Positions 18,004 through 27,746 are shown, numbered from the stretch's first letter. The stretch is 64,000 bases of DNA from DATAOG01 sp963753685 (GCA_963753685.1 CAVWDE010000027.1:124001-188000), one strand, 5' to 3'. A program made the numbers and translations. Notes: generated by a model from the sequence alone, not told the origin.

Positions 18004-18969
18004 CTAATCACGGCCGTGCGGCAGGTCCCAGTCGAGCAGCGGTCCGAGCGGCACGATGCCGGTCGGGTTCACCGAGGCATGGCTGCCGTAGTAGTGGTGC
18101 TTGATGTGGTGGAAGTCGACCGTGCCGGCGATCCCCGGATGCTGATAGAGCTCGCGAGTATAGGGCCAGAGATGCGGATAGTCGACCAGACGCCGGAGGT
18201 TGCATTTGAAGTGGCCGACGTAGACCGGATCGAAGCGCACGAGCGTCGTGAACAGGCGGATGTCGGCCTCGGTGAGCCGGTCGCCGGCCAGATAGCGTTG
18301 GCCGGCCAGGTGGTCGTCGAGCTCGTCCAAGGCCCCGAACAACGCCGTCGCCGCTTCCTCGTAAGCGTCCTGACGACGCGCGAAACCCGCCTTGTAGACG
18401 CCATTGTTGACATGCTCGTAGACCAGGGCGTTGACCGCGTCGATGGTGGCGCGCAGCGGCTCCGGGTAGTAGTCCGGCCCGCGCGCGCCGACCTTCGCGA
18501 ACGCCCCGTTGAGCATCCGGATGATCTCGGCCAACTCGTTGTTGACGATGGTCCGGGTCTCGCGGTCGAACAGCACCGGAACGCTCGCGCGGCCGGTGTA
18601 GCCGGGTTTGGCCTGGGTATAGACCTGATGCAGATATTCGTGCCCGAAGAGCCGGTCGCCGGTGGTCGCGGGGCCGTCCTTGAACTCCCAGCCCTGCTCG
18701 GCCATGTGCCAGTGCACCACCGAGACCGCGATCGCCGTCTCCAGACCCTTGAGCTTGCGCATGATCAGGGCCCGGTGCGCCCAGGGGCAGGCGAGCGAGA
18801 CGTAGAGGTGGTAGCGCCCGGCCTCGGCCTTGAAGCCGCCCTCGCCGGCGGGCCCCGGACGACCGTCCTCCGTGATCCAGTTGCGGAACTGGGTCTCGAC
18901 CCGGACGAAGCGGCCGTCCTCGGTGCGCACGTCCCGATCGCGCCAGATGCCCTCGACCAGCATGCCCAT
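18004..18969 (-). CDS. Glutathionyl-hydroquinone reductase (Xi-class GST, YqjG/EcfG type)
   Basis: 321 residues with an N-terminal thioredoxin-like GST domain and all-helical C-terminus. Catalytic Cys61 lies in SLACPWAHRALIMRKLKGL, the defining CPWA motif of S-glutathionyl-(chloro)hydroquinone reductases, which strip glutathione from quinol adducts. Other family marks are SVVHWHMAEQGW, RASVPVLFDRETRTIVNNEL and FTTLVRFDPVYVGHFKCNLR. It could start at 18969 or 18963; the upstream AGGACGAGGGG could serve either. A truncated paralogue lies immediately upstream in the same orientation, so the locus once held a tandem pair. Confidence 0.93.
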   Translation of the reverse strand: MGMLVEGIWRDRDVRTEDGRFVRVETQFRNWITEDGRPGPAGEGGFKAEAGRYHLYVSLACPWAHRALIMRKLKGLETAIAVSVVHWHMAEQGWEFKDGPATTGDRLFGHEYLHQVYTQAKPGYTGRASVPVLFDRETRTIVNNELAEIIRMLNGAFAKVGARGPDYYPEPLRATIDAVNALVYEHVNNGVYKAGFARRQDAYEEAATALFGALDELDDHLAGQRYLAGDRLTEADIRLFTTLVRFDPVYVGHFKCNLRRLVDYPHLWPYTRELYQHPGIAGTVDFHHIKHHYYGSHASVNPTGIVPLGPLLDWDLPHGRD

Positions 18970-18986
18970 CGCCCCTCGTCCTCTGT

Positions 18987-19265
18987 TCAGGCGGCGCGCG
19001 CCCCGAGGCGTTCGCGGCCATGCGGCTCGGCGAGGTCGATCGCCGGCCCCTTGGGCACGATGCCGAGCGGATTGCGCAGCGCGCTCGGCGCGTAATAGCC
19101 CCGCTTGTAGATCTCGAGATCGACCGTCTCGGCAACGCCCGGCCGCTGGTAGAGTTCCCGCGTATAGGCCCACAAGTTCGGATAGTCGACCAGCCGCCTG
19201 AGGTTGCATTTGAAGGCGCCGTGGTAGGCGACGTCGAACCGGATCAGGGTCGGGAACAGGCGGAG
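18987..19265 (-). pseudogene. C-terminal remnant of a second glutathionyl-hydroquinone reductase
   Basis: About 92 codons that match the end of the downstream GST (RLFPTLIRFDVAYHGAFKCNL, LRRLVDYPNLWAYTRELYQR, NPLGIVPKGP) and finish with their own stop at 18987. Homology ends abruptly near 19265. The catalytic CPWA half is missing and the upstream sequence is unrelated, so this is a 5'-deleted duplicate with no start codon of its own. Confidence 0.8.
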
Positions 19266-19418
19266 GTATGCCCATGCGTTGCCCCGACCTCGACCGCAGC
19301 GTCGCGCGCCTTAATGAGATAGATCGAGCCGGGCCCGGGGGAACCGGCTGCGATCCAAACCAGCCGTTGGTTCTTTGCGGCCTTGCTCGCGACTGAAAGC
19401 TGTGTCTGCGCCGCCGGC

Positions 19419-19736
19419 TCACCAATTCAGGGCATTCAGAGCCTGGGCCACGTCGGCGCAGCTGTCCGAGGTTTCGCCCTGTTGCTGCTGCCGGGCGTGG
19501 CGCCGGACGTCCGCGGCGAAGGCCGGCAGGTAGCGTGCCTGGTCGGTGGAGCCCGGCGGGAAGGTCTGGTCGAGCCAGGCGCCGATCTCGTGGGCGGCCC
19601 GGCGGGTGTCGAGATCGCAACCGACCGCCCGGCCGAGCAGCAGCGCCATGCGGCTCATCGTCTCCAGATCGGCCGGCGATGCCGCGAGCACGGCTGGCGC
19701 CAGCTCGGCGCCCAATAGCAGGGCTGTGAGCGTCAT
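19419..19736 (-). CDS. Small exported protein of unknown function
   Basis: 105 residues. The first 19 (MTLTALLLGAELAPAVLAA) form a short signal peptide. The mature part has two cysteines (VGCDLDTRRAA and TSDSCADVAQAL) that could form a disulfide, and a central FPPGSTDQARYLPAFAADV. The composition and codon use fit a real gene of this genome. No family assigned. It stands alone between the GST remnant and a convergent or divergent set of minus-strand genes. Confidence 0.6.
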   Translation of the reverse strand: MTLTALLLGAELAPAVLAASPADLETMSRMALLLGRAVGCDLDTRRAAHEIGAWLDQTFPPGSTDQARYLPAFAADVRRHARQQQQGETSDSCADVAQALNALNW

Positions 19737-19854
19737 TCCGGAGAGTCAACTCATCAATTCTGCTCCAAGCCCCGCGGTTGGCAACGAGGCTTCCTTTGTA
19801 CCCGGGTTGGCGCGCGAGTCCCAGCTGATCCGTGGCCCGTCGGCCGGGGCGCCG

Positions 19855-21619
19855 TCAGAGCGGAATTCCCGCTTGGCGCAGGCCCAGGACCACGCGCTCG
19901 AAGTCGGCGGGATTCTTGTAGGGCAGGATCCGGCGCCGGTGCTCGATAGAATAGTCGGGGTTGATCCGCAGCACCTCCTGCCATGCGGCCCGGGCGTCGT
20001 CGGCGCGCCCGAGATGGCCGTAGCAGGCGGCGCGCAGAACCTGGGTGACATCGCTCTCCGGGTCGCGGACGAGCCGGCGCTCCAGCAAAGCCACCGCCTC
20101 TTCGTAGCGCTCGAGAGCGAAGCAAGCCTGCGCCATGAAGAACAGGTAAAGCGGCGGGAAGTGCGGATTGAGTTCGAGCCATCCGCTCGTATTGTGCGAG
20201 CGCTTCGGCGGAGCGGCCCGCATAATGCAGGGCCGCGCCGAGCGTGCCATGGGCGTCGGCGAAATTCGGGTCGAGCGCGAGCGCGCGCCGGGCATCGACG
20301 ATGCCGTCGTCGAGCTGTCTTTGCCAGATGTGCACGACCGCGCGGCAGTAATGCGCCTGCGGCTCGGACCCGTCCAGCTCGACGGCCCGGTCCGCCACCT
20401 CACGGGCAAGCGTCAGGGAGCGCTCGGGATCGGCGCTCCAGCGATTGACATAGTCCAGGGCGTGGCCAAGGCCGAGATAGGCGTAGGCGGGGGCGAAGCC
20501 CGAATCGAGCGCGATCGCGCGCTCCAGCAGCGGGCGGCTCTCGGCGACGTCATCACGGCTGTGACGCATGGCCAGCTCACGGCCGCGCAGATACCAGTCG
20601 TACGCCTCGATGTTGTCGGTGCCCCGGCTCGCCACCCGCCGGCGCTCATCGGGCGTCAGCCTGACCTTCAGCGCGCCGACGATCTCACGCGTGACCTCGT
20701 CCTGAACCTCGAAGATGTCGGTCAGCTCGCGGTCGTAGCGCTCGGCCCAGACGTGGCCGCCGGTCGCCCCGTCGATCAGCTGGGTCGTGATCCGTACCCG
20801 ATTGCCCGCCTTGCGCACGCTGCCCTCGAGGGCGTGGCGGACGCCGAGCTCACGGCAGATCTGCTTGAGATCGACCGCGCGCCCCTTGTAGGCGAAGGCG
20901 GAATTGCGCGCGATCACGAGCAGGCCGGAAACCTTGGAGAGATCCGTGATGATGTCCTCGGCGATGCCGTCCGCGAAATAGTCCTGTTCGGGGTCGGCGC
21001 TCATGTTCTGCAACGCCAGGACCACGATCGACGGTTTGTCCGGCAGGGGAAGCGGCGCGCTCTGCTCACTCGCCTGGCGGTCGTCGACCGGCGCGGCGGC
21101 GTCAGGCAGCACCCGGTAGACCCGCACCGGGCGCGCGATGTTCTTGACCGGCTGCAGGCCCTGGTCCTCGAAGCCGAGCTCGACCTTGCCCAGCACCTCG
21201 TCGTGCACCTTGCCCGAGACGCAGATGCCGCCCGGCGCGGCCAGACCCTCGAGGCGCGCGGCGATGTTGACGCCGTCGCCGTAGATGTCGTCGTCCTCGA
21301 CGATGATGTCGCCGAGGTTGATGCCGATCCGGAACGCGATCCGCCAGGCCTCGGGCACCTCGGCATTGCGCAGGGTCATGGCGCGCTGGATCTCGACCGC
21401 GCACTGCACGGCATCGACCACGCTTGCGAACTCGACCAGGGTGCCGTCGCCCATCAGCTTGACCATGCGGCCGCCGCGCGCGGCGATCGCCGGATCGATC
21501 AGCTCGCGGCGGTGAGCTTGCAGCCGGTCGAGCGTGCCGCTTTCGTCCTCGCCCATCAGGCGCGAGTAGCCGACCACATCAGCGGCCAGGATGGCCGCAA
21601 GTCTGCGTTGCAGCGGCAA
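19855..21619 (-). CDS. Class III adenylate/guanylate cyclase with C-terminal TPR region (frame interrupted)
   Basis: About 588 residues. The N-terminal cyclase domain starts RRLAAILAADVVGYSRLMG, with metal Asp there and in VKLMGDGTLVEF, and continues IGINLGDIIVEDDDIYGDGVNIAARLE. It is followed by a linker, a region common in this family (PSIVVLALQNMSADPEQDYFADG, split here; RHALEGSVRKAGNRVRITTQLID) that forms a TolB-like fold, and then TPR repeats. The uninterrupted frame drifts off after ALAQYER at about 20182; one extra base there hides the true end WLELNPHFPPLYLF to RQAGIPL. The correct stop is at 19855, not 19754. Such proteins make cAMP or cGMP in response to unknown cues. Confidence 0.88.
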
Positions 21620-21710
21620 GGCTCGGGGCGCTCCGACGGCTGGCGAACAGCCCGCCGAGCTTACGCGCCCTCGGCCGGCCCGTCCATGATCCGCCGCGCG
21701 CGGCCCGCTC

Positions 21711-22586
21711 TCAGTCGCTGATCTCGGCTTTCAGCGGCTTCAGCGAGCGCAGGTAGGCGATCAGGGCAGCGAGGTCCGGGGCGGCGATGTTCGCGTAATA
21801 GTGGAAGGCCATGGGCGGCCGCAGCGGCGAGCCATCGGCGCTGATGCCTTGGGTGATCGCGCGCTTGATCTGCTCGTCGGTCCAATTGCCGATCCCGGTC
21901 TCCCGGTCGGGCGTGATGTTGCGCGACACCGAGGTGCCCCAGGGGCCGAAGAAGGTGTTGCCGCCGGCGCCGAGCCGGCGCCTGTAGTCGGCCTGACCGC
22001 CGATCAGGAGCGTGTGGCATTCCATGCAGTGGCCGAGCGGCCCGGCGAGATAGCCGCCGTAGCTCACCGGATCGGCGCGGGGGACCTCGGCGACCGACTT
22101 GACCGGCGGGCCGTAGCTCTCGGGCCGGGGGATGCGGTAGTCCGAGGGCGGCACCTCGTTGTGCACGGGCTTCACCTGCCGCAGATAGGCGACCAGTGCG
22201 CGCACGTCCCGGTCGGACATCTTGCGGTACAGATCGATCGGCATCGGCGGGCCGATGATGCGGCCGTCGGGCCGGCGCCCCTCGCGGATCGCGGCGATGA
22301 TCTGCTGATCGGTCCATTTGCCGATCCCGGTCTCGGGGTCGGGCGTGATGTTGGGCGTGTGGACGGTGAATGCCTCCTCCTGGATCACGAGGCCGCCCGC
22401 CAGCTCCATGCCCGCAACCGGCCCGTCCGGCCCCTGCGGCGTATGGCAGTTGCCGCAGGCGACGATGCTGTTGATCAGATAGCTGCCGCGCGCCAAAGGC
22501 GTCTCCGCCCGCCCCGGCCCCACCCAGACGGCGAGCACACCTGCCACGGCGAGGGCGAGGGTGCGCAGCCCCAAACGTCGCTTCAT
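21711..22586 (-). CDS. Exported diheme cytochrome c
   Basis: 291 residues with a signal peptide ending near GPGRA (residue 27) and two c-type heme sites, CGNCH (Cys44, Cys47, His48) and CMECH near residue 185. The two halves are internal duplicates: each has a heme motif, then NITPD(P/R)ETGIG(K/N)WTD(Q/E)QI and a PPMP/PPMA segment with a later Met that can act as axial ligand. This is the architecture of cytochrome subunits of membrane alcohol, sorbose or gluconate dehydrogenases. No dehydrogenase gene is adjacent. The start ATG 22586 has GGAGGGG at a good distance. Confidence 0.92.
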   Translation of the reverse strand: MKRRLGLRTLALAVAGVLAVWVGPGRAETPLARGSYLINSIVACGNCHTPQGPDGPVAGMELAGGLVIQEEAFTVHTPNITPDPETGIGKWTDQQIIAAIREGRRPDGRIIGPPMPIDLYRKMSDRDVRALVAYLRQVKPVHNEVPPSDYRIPRPESYGPPVKSVAEVPRADPVSYGGYLAGPLGHCMECHTLLIGGQADYRRRLGAGGNTFFGPWGTSVSRNITPDRETGIGNWTDEQIKRAITQGISADGSPLRPPMAFHYYANIAAPDLAALIAYLRSLKPLKAEISD

Positions 22587-23024
22587 CTCATCCCCTCCAC
22601 GACCCCGGCGGCCCGACGCTCCCGCGGCCGCATCCCGGTCGATCGCCGCCACCTTAGCGCGATTCCCCGCCCCGCCATATCCGCTCTTGCAGACCGGCCG
22701 ACCGGACGCCCCAGACTGCCAGCACACCCCGCCCGTCCCTACCGCGGGAGCCAAGGCCCAGCCCTCCACCTCGACCGTTTCGAGATCCACGAGGACGCCT
22801 TTGCCGATCCACCAGCCGGAAAAAAGCGGCCCGCACAGGCGCCCGCCGAGCCAGCCGATGCGCCGACGACGCCACTAAAGGACAAGCAACAGACCTTTCC
22901 TATTCGCCTGGCCAAAGCAAGACGCGCGCCCGCGACCGGTCCGACATCCTCCAAATTCGCGGAAATCAAGTCAACAAGCAAATAACGCTGGTCTCTCTCA
23001 ACCTTGTCGCGACTGGCGACGCTC
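22587..23024. other. Intergenic region, left edge of the accessory island
   Basis: About 440 bases without a recognisable gene. Toward its right end (from about 22870) composition drops in GC, leading into dispersed repeat copy 2. Open frames here on both strands look like random high-GC frames. Confidence 0.4.
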
Positions 23025-23294
23025 CACAAGTGTCGCATGGCGTTAGACAGATGTGGGCGGCCGGATTTTGCGGTAACTCAGAAGCGTGCGCGGCCTTGAA
23101 AGCTGAAACAAAGCTGGAGACCGGTTGATCCGAGATCCATCTCAAGATCCTCGCGCAACCCTTTGAGATCGCTGGATACCGCCCTTCGCTCGCCTTCTCG
23201 CCAAACTCGCCCTTGACTGCCCCGCCCGACCGCCTCTTTCCGCGCAACCGCTTGATCTGCCGCCCAAAACCGCCCGAGTGCACACTTCCGTCGC
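23025..23294 (-). repeat. Dispersed repeat family A, copy 2 (about 270 bp, inverted)
   Basis: Inverted relative to copy 1 at 10683-10950. Reading the minus strand the shared blocks occur in the same order: GCGAC.GAAGTGTGC, CGGGCGGGGC, ATCTCAAAGGGTTGCG, GCGAGGATCTTGAG, TTTGTTTCAGCTT, CGCGCACGCTTCTGA and GCGACACTTGTG. The outer ends carry related AAGTGT/ACACTT sequences in opposite orientation, a hint of short terminal inverted repeats. Confidence 0.7.
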
Positions 23295-23379
23295 CTTGAT
23301 CGCTCTCCAGCGCACATTGATGGGCAGACGCGCGCCCCGGCCGGTGGTAGGTTACATGTGCCGTCCACCGGGGATGCGC

Positions 23380-23541
23380 ATGGCAACCTCGACCCGACCC
23401 TCGCGGGACAAGGCGCGAGCCCACCGTGAGCGGTTACGCCAGCAAGGGCTGCGGCCGATCCAGATCTGGGTGCCGGACGTCCGGTCGCCGGCTTTCAAGG
23501 CCGGACTGAAACACGCTTCAGCTACATCGAAGCGACTTTGA
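23380..23541 (+). pseudogene. Truncated MazE-type antitoxin (DUF3018 family)
   Basis: The frame starts MATSTRPSRDKARAHRERLR and continues QQGLRPIQIWVPDVRSPAFKA, which is the conserved first two thirds of DUF3018 antitoxin proteins. After that it runs into unrelated sequence (GLKHASATSKRL-stop) that belongs to the 3' end of the SIR2 gene on the other strand. Intact relatives are about 70-80 residues and are followed by a MazF toxin gene; neither is present. It looks cut by insertion of the SIR2 island. Confidence 0.7.
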
Positions 23542-26500
23542 TGCCTCGTGCCGCTGGCCCAGACATGGAAAATCCGAGTTCAAAAGACACCCGCGTCGAG
23601 ACCCTAAGCTGACCCCAGGTCGCCTGGTCGTTCTCGCTCACATGCGAAAACGCGTCCCATTGAAAAGCATCCGGTTTCACAAACAAAAACCCTTCTTCTT
23701 TCGACGAAACATTACCGTTCATCCGCCACGCGCTCCCGTCTGGATTTCTCACTATTCCTCTCACCCTTCTGCGTATGCTACTTGGTAGTGGAAGCCTCTT
23801 TAGCATCCCAAATTGCCTTCGTGCGTCGTCGTATCGCTTCCGGAGAAACAACTCCCGCGCATACCAAAACTGGGCGTCGTAGTTCAAATCACCCTGAATG
23901 AAGCTCGCTCCCAGATGGTCGAGGACTTTCTCCTTTTCTTCCGGTGACCCATGCTCCATGAACAATCGCGCCATTAGCAAATGTGCTCCCTCGACTTCTG
24001 ATTCTTCTCGAGCGTGGCGCGAAGAACGGCTTTTGCGCCCTCCGGATCTCCGTTCTGCTCCAGGCGCCTCGCGAGGCTAATCGCAATCCAATCAAGCCGC
24101 GGGTTCTTGTCAAACGCCCGCCGTAAGGTGCTCGATGCCTGCACGTCCTTCTGTATCACGTCGTAATATTCGGACTGCAGGGCCAACAGTTCCCCTTCGT
24201 CGGGAAATTTCTGCAAACCGCGAGCCATCATTGCTTCGAAGTCATTGCAAATTGAAACGATTAGCCGACTGTCGCTTATCCCACCCGCCAATGCATCTCT
24301 CAGCTCGTCCAGATAAAGCAATGCCGCGGTGTGAAATCCGTGCGGCCGCCGCGCATCTGAACGTGTCACAGCTTCCAGCCGCTCCCGAGCAATCCGGCGA
24401 TACCGTTCCCGCAGAAGCGGGTTCGTTGCCCTCTGCGCCTGCTGGCGCGCGAGCATCGCGCTCGAGTGGTGGATCGAACGATCGTGCCCCGCAAGTCCAA
24501 GCGCTCTATCCAAAGCTTTCTCCGCCGCAGACAAATCGCCCTCAGGCGCAGACATCTCGAATATCGCCTTCTGTTGTAATAAGTGCGGATCGTCCGGAGC
24601 TATTCTTTCCGCTTCGCTGTAAAAAACACCACCGAGTTCCCTAGATTGGTGGAACGTTTCCCGTATCGTACGTCCCCGCAAGAGCTGGCGAAACGCCTCT
24701 GCATCCGACGAATAACCAAAATTCATCGCCTGCATTACGTTTAACATCTGTCCGTAGCGATCCTCCGGGGATACTAACACATTCGAAAATACCATCTCGG
24801 CAATATGGGAGTGCCTTGCACTGTACATCATATCCGCTGCATATTGGTCCCGATACGCAAACACCACACGTTCCAGAGGTAGCAGCAGCCGATCACGGAA
24901 ATCCGTGAAGCTGACCCCGCTCACGCGTGACACAAGTCCCGCCCGAACCGGCACACCAAGGCGATTGAGCGTACAGACGTCGAGGTACAGTTGACGCGCC
25001 TGCAAGGGCACAATCCTATTGTATTCATCGACAATGATTTCCTCGAAGCGTTTTCCCTAAGTCGCTTCATGTAGGGCTACCAAAAGCTGCCTCTGCGCTC
25101 GTTGGAGAAACGATTGTACACGCTGTTCTTTGGTCAACTCTTTCAACACGCCGAGCGCATCGTGTTCGTCGAGCTTAACAAGCAACTGCTCGATCTCGTG
25201 CTCACTGAGATACGGGAGAGAATATTCCGTCGCATCAAACTGATCGAGCTCGTCGCATCGCACGTTCCATTCGTTGTCGCGCTCGGCTGTGATGATCGTA
25301 AGTTTTATTTTGGCGGACCGAGCTACTTGGATAACATCTAAAATCTCCTGCACATGCAAAGCCGCCCGGTCGACGAACAAAAAGACGCGCTCTTGGCAAT
25401 ATGAGTGTATATCAAAGATCGCGGCCGGCCTCAGCGCGCCACCCGGCTTCATGAATAATACCAGTTTGTCATATTCGGTGGCAGCATCCCAGGCTATACG
25501 CTTCATCGCGACGGATTTGCCATTGCCCGCCGGAACTCTTTATCACATGTAAGTCTACGGAGTGGCCTCGCTCGCTTTCGTCAGCCAAAATTGCCGTGAC
25601 CAACGCAGTGTCACAGAGCCCGCGTCGCACATCAAGGTTTGCGGCTACTCCGGCCCATCCCGGATCCTTGCCGAGATAGAAATCCTTCCCAGCGACCGCC
25701 GCAATTGGCAGTCCGGCACGCACGTGGTCGGCATCAATGCTCAGAAAGGAGAGGACATTTTTAATTCTCGGAAATGTTGGCAATTCGGTAGTGCTTGCGG
25801 ATCGAGGCCGAGCCCCCGCCGAGCTTGCTGGGGAGTGCACGGTCGTTTCGCGGGATAGCCTCAACGAGTGCCTTAAGGAACGCAGAGAAGGTCATGGTGA
25901 TCGGTGTTATGCGACGGCTGGCCCAATATTCTCGAAGGAGTGGGTCGATGGTTGGAAGTACCACGTAATATTGCGGTCGCGGAATAGACATATCAAATAT
26001 GTCAAACAGGATGGTTTGAATGTTTGGATCGGAGAGTGAATAGCCACAAAAAATTACTGGAAACTGTCTCGCAAGATCAGCGAAACGGCCAAAGAGGAAC
26101 TTCCGCTTACGTATAAATTTTGCGTATTGTTCGCTCGAAAGTATGAAGGGAATTTCCTCATCCGTATACGCGTTGACTGATCCGTGCAGCTTGAAGAAAG
26201 AAAAACTGTTGGGAGATCGTTTCAATTCGAGATCGAAGGATTGTGTATCTTTCAGCAAAATCACCGGAATGCCAAGAGGGTAATTCACTTGATCGTATGC
26301 ACGTTCGACGATCATGTCAATGTTAGTGGTTGCGATAGCATTCCAGCGGACGGTCGGAATTATCTTATGGAATTCGGAAGGCTGAAAATCCGTGAACATC
26401 TCCCTAACTAGAAGTTGGAATTTGGCGAAGCCGACCTTGTAGATAGCGACCTCAGCAACCTGGGAAAGTGGGAGATCTTTGAGTTCGCCCGCTAGACATT

Positions 26501-26657
26501 CGTCCGAGATGCGGTCACGGAGTTCGGTGCCGATGGGGATATCTGCGCCGGAAGGATGGACGGCGCCTTTGCTCGCTCCTGCTCCGAGGAAGAGTAGAGC
26601 CTCCTGCGTACGGACGGCGTCTACCAGTGTGGGGGGAAGAATCAAAAAGTTGGTCAT
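23522..26657 (-). pseudogene. SIR2 - P-loop NTPase (STAND-like) - TPR protein, probable anti-phage effector, broken
   Basis: Reading 26657 down to 23522 with corrections gives one protein of about 1045 residues. SIR2-like domain: LFLGAGASKGAV, AIATTNIDMIVERAY, FKLHGSVNAY (catalytic His) and FCGYSLSDPNIQTIL, the NAD-binding set. NTPase: Walker A SSAGNGKSVAM, Walker B ERVFLFVDRA and TIITAERDNEW. The C-terminal third is helical repeat sequence like TPRs. Breaks: a frameshift near 25790, one extra base near 25530 within Walker A, an amber codon at 25057-25059 and a frameshift near 23995. Base composition is far lower in GC than the rest of the window. SIR2-NTPase fusions are known to act by NAD depletion in phage defence; that role here is inference. 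Confidence 0.75.
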
Positions 26658-27046
26658 TGGCCATCGTAGGAGTGGGTTGGTTCGGTCGGCGGGTCCGCGC
26701 CGCTCGCGATGAGGGCCCAAGGGCTGGCGCGCTGGGACTGGAACCCCAAAGCCCCCCTGATGAAAAAGGATGCCGACCCGGGGCAGTCCTCGTTGCATCC
26801 CCACCCGCGCGCGTTAGGTAGCACACAGGGTCGCACGACGTAAAGCACCGTGCACGGTACGGCGGCCGTGGGGGCGATCCGGGCGCTTTCCATATGGCTC
26901 CCGCGCTGCCTGGGAAGCGTTGGAATCGCGAAGCCCGCCAAGTTGTCGACTTAGCATCAGAGACTCATCGGGCTGGGCGGGGTGGTGGCGGCATCTGGCA
27001 GGCGATGATAGCGTCGCCGGGTAAGACGCTTTACCGGTAGCCAGCC
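26658..27046. other. Intergenic region between the SIR2 gene and the toxin-antitoxin pair
   Basis: About 390 bases. The GC content rises from the SIR2 side to the antitoxin side, so the right edge of the low-GC insert lies near 26660-26700. No gene or RNA was recognised. No clear Shine-Dalgarno precedes the SIR2 ATG at 26657. Confidence 0.4.
27020..27035. promoter_or_regulatory. Candidate operator of the AbrB/PemK pair
   Basis: GGTAA-GACGCT-TTACC forms a palindrome ending 11 bases before the antitoxin ATG. AbrB/MazE-type antitoxins usually bind such sites to repress their own operon. Assignment rests on position and symmetry only. Confidence 0.35.
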
Positions 27047-27271
27047 ATGACGGAAACCGTGCGGGCGAAGCTTTCGAGCAAGTCGCAGGCCGTGATCCCG
27101 AAGCCCGTCCGGGACAAGCTGGGGGTCGGTCCGGGCGATCTGGTCGAGTTCGAGATCCGGGACGGCGAGGTGCTGATCCGGCGCGCCGCCGCCAGCGAGC
27201 GGATCGATCCTTTCGCCGTGTTCCACGAGTGGGGCAGCGAGGCCGACGAAGACGCCTTTGCCGATCTTTGA
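27047..27271 (+). CDS. AbrB/SpoVT-domain antitoxin
   Basis: 74 residues. The N-terminal swapped-hairpin DNA-binding domain is clear: VRAKLSSKSQAVIPKPVRDKL, then GVGPGDLVEFEIRDGEVLIRR. The acidic C-terminal tail (ERIDPFAVFHEWGSEADEDAFADL, split here) is the part expected to wrap and block the toxin. It overlaps the downstream PemK/MazF-like gene by 14 bases, the normal arrangement for a type II toxin-antitoxin operon. As usual it should both neutralise the toxin and repress the promoter. Confidence 0.9.
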   Translation: MTETVRAKLSSKSQAVIPKPVRDKLGVGPGDLVEFEIRDGEVLIRRAAASERIDPFAVFHEWGSEADEDAFADL

Positions 27272-27608
27272 GGCGTTCGCGAGCATCTCGGTACCGTTGC
27301 CTTACGCCCCGCGCGCGACGCTGAAGCGCCGGCCGGCGCTGGTGGTATCGCGGCCGGAGCTCATGCGGGAGCATGGCCTCGCGTGGGTCCTGATGATCAC
27401 GAGCGCCGCCAATGCTCCCTGGCCGGAGGATATCCCGATCGACCATCTGGCGCGGGCTGGATTGTCGAAGCCCTGCGTCATCCGCCCGACCAAGTTCGCG
27501 ACGATCGAGACGAGCGCGGCGCGCCCGCTCGGGGAGGTGACGCCGGCGGTGGCCGCGCAGGTCCGGGGCGCGTTGCGCAGGCTCCTTGCGGACCTCGGGC
27601 ACCGTTGA
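27258..27608 (+). CDS. PemK/MazF-like toxin (growth inhibitor family)
   Basis: 116 residues. The family N-terminus is FASISVPLPYAPRATLKRRPALVVS, giving the ASISVPLPY strand and the RPALVVS strand that build the MazF active site. PTKFATIETSAARPLGEV is the conserved second half. MazF-like toxins are sequence-specific mRNA endoribonucleases. The likely start is a TTG at 27258 inside the antitoxin gene; no ATG is present before the first conserved strand. A weak start is sensible for a toxin, as it keeps synthesis below that of the antitoxin. Confidence 0.82.
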   Translation: MPIFEAFASISVPLPYAPRATLKRRPALVVSRPELMREHGLAWVLMITSAANAPWPEDIPIDHLARAGLSKPCVIRPTKFATIETSAARPLGEVTPAVAAQVRGALRRLLADLGHR

Positions 27609-27699
27609 TGCCTCGCGGCGACCGAGACGGCGAGCCTCTCGGGCACGTCCGCGCTTGACAATGCATTACCAGGTCCGCCATTGTGTTGCCGAGCGCGTG

Positions 27700-27735
27700 G
27701 TTTACATATTCCTGTCGATGTGCGATAATGTAAAC
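27700..27735 (+). promoter_or_regulatory. Promoter with overlapping palindromic operator for the Xre-ImmA/PIN pair
   Basis: TTTACA (27701-27706) and GATAAT (27724-27729) are spaced by 17 bases, a near-consensus sigma-70-type promoter. The outer edges are a perfect inverted repeat, GTTTACAT (27700-27707) and ATGTAAAC (27728-27735), so a dimeric repressor bound here would cover both promoter boxes. The gene ATG is 17 bases after the -10 box, leaving a very short leader. The encoded Xre domain is the natural candidate repressor. Confidence 0.65.
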
Positions 27736-27746
27736 GAGCGAATCGG

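Noticed and set aside
18004..19749. Very long minus-strand frame extending the GST upstream to 19749
   Set aside because: The extra N-terminal part is Arg/Pro-rich shadow sequence overlapping the GST remnant and the small exported protein, both of which read in other frames.
25057..25059. Amber codon in the SIR2 gene as a recoded (pyrrolysine-type) codon
   Set aside because: The gene has frameshifts as well and no recoding machinery is seen; a point mutation or error is simpler.
26700..26960. tRNA or integration site next to the SIR2 island
   Set aside because: No cloverleaf or T-loop sequence could be found on either strand; no integrase gene is present.
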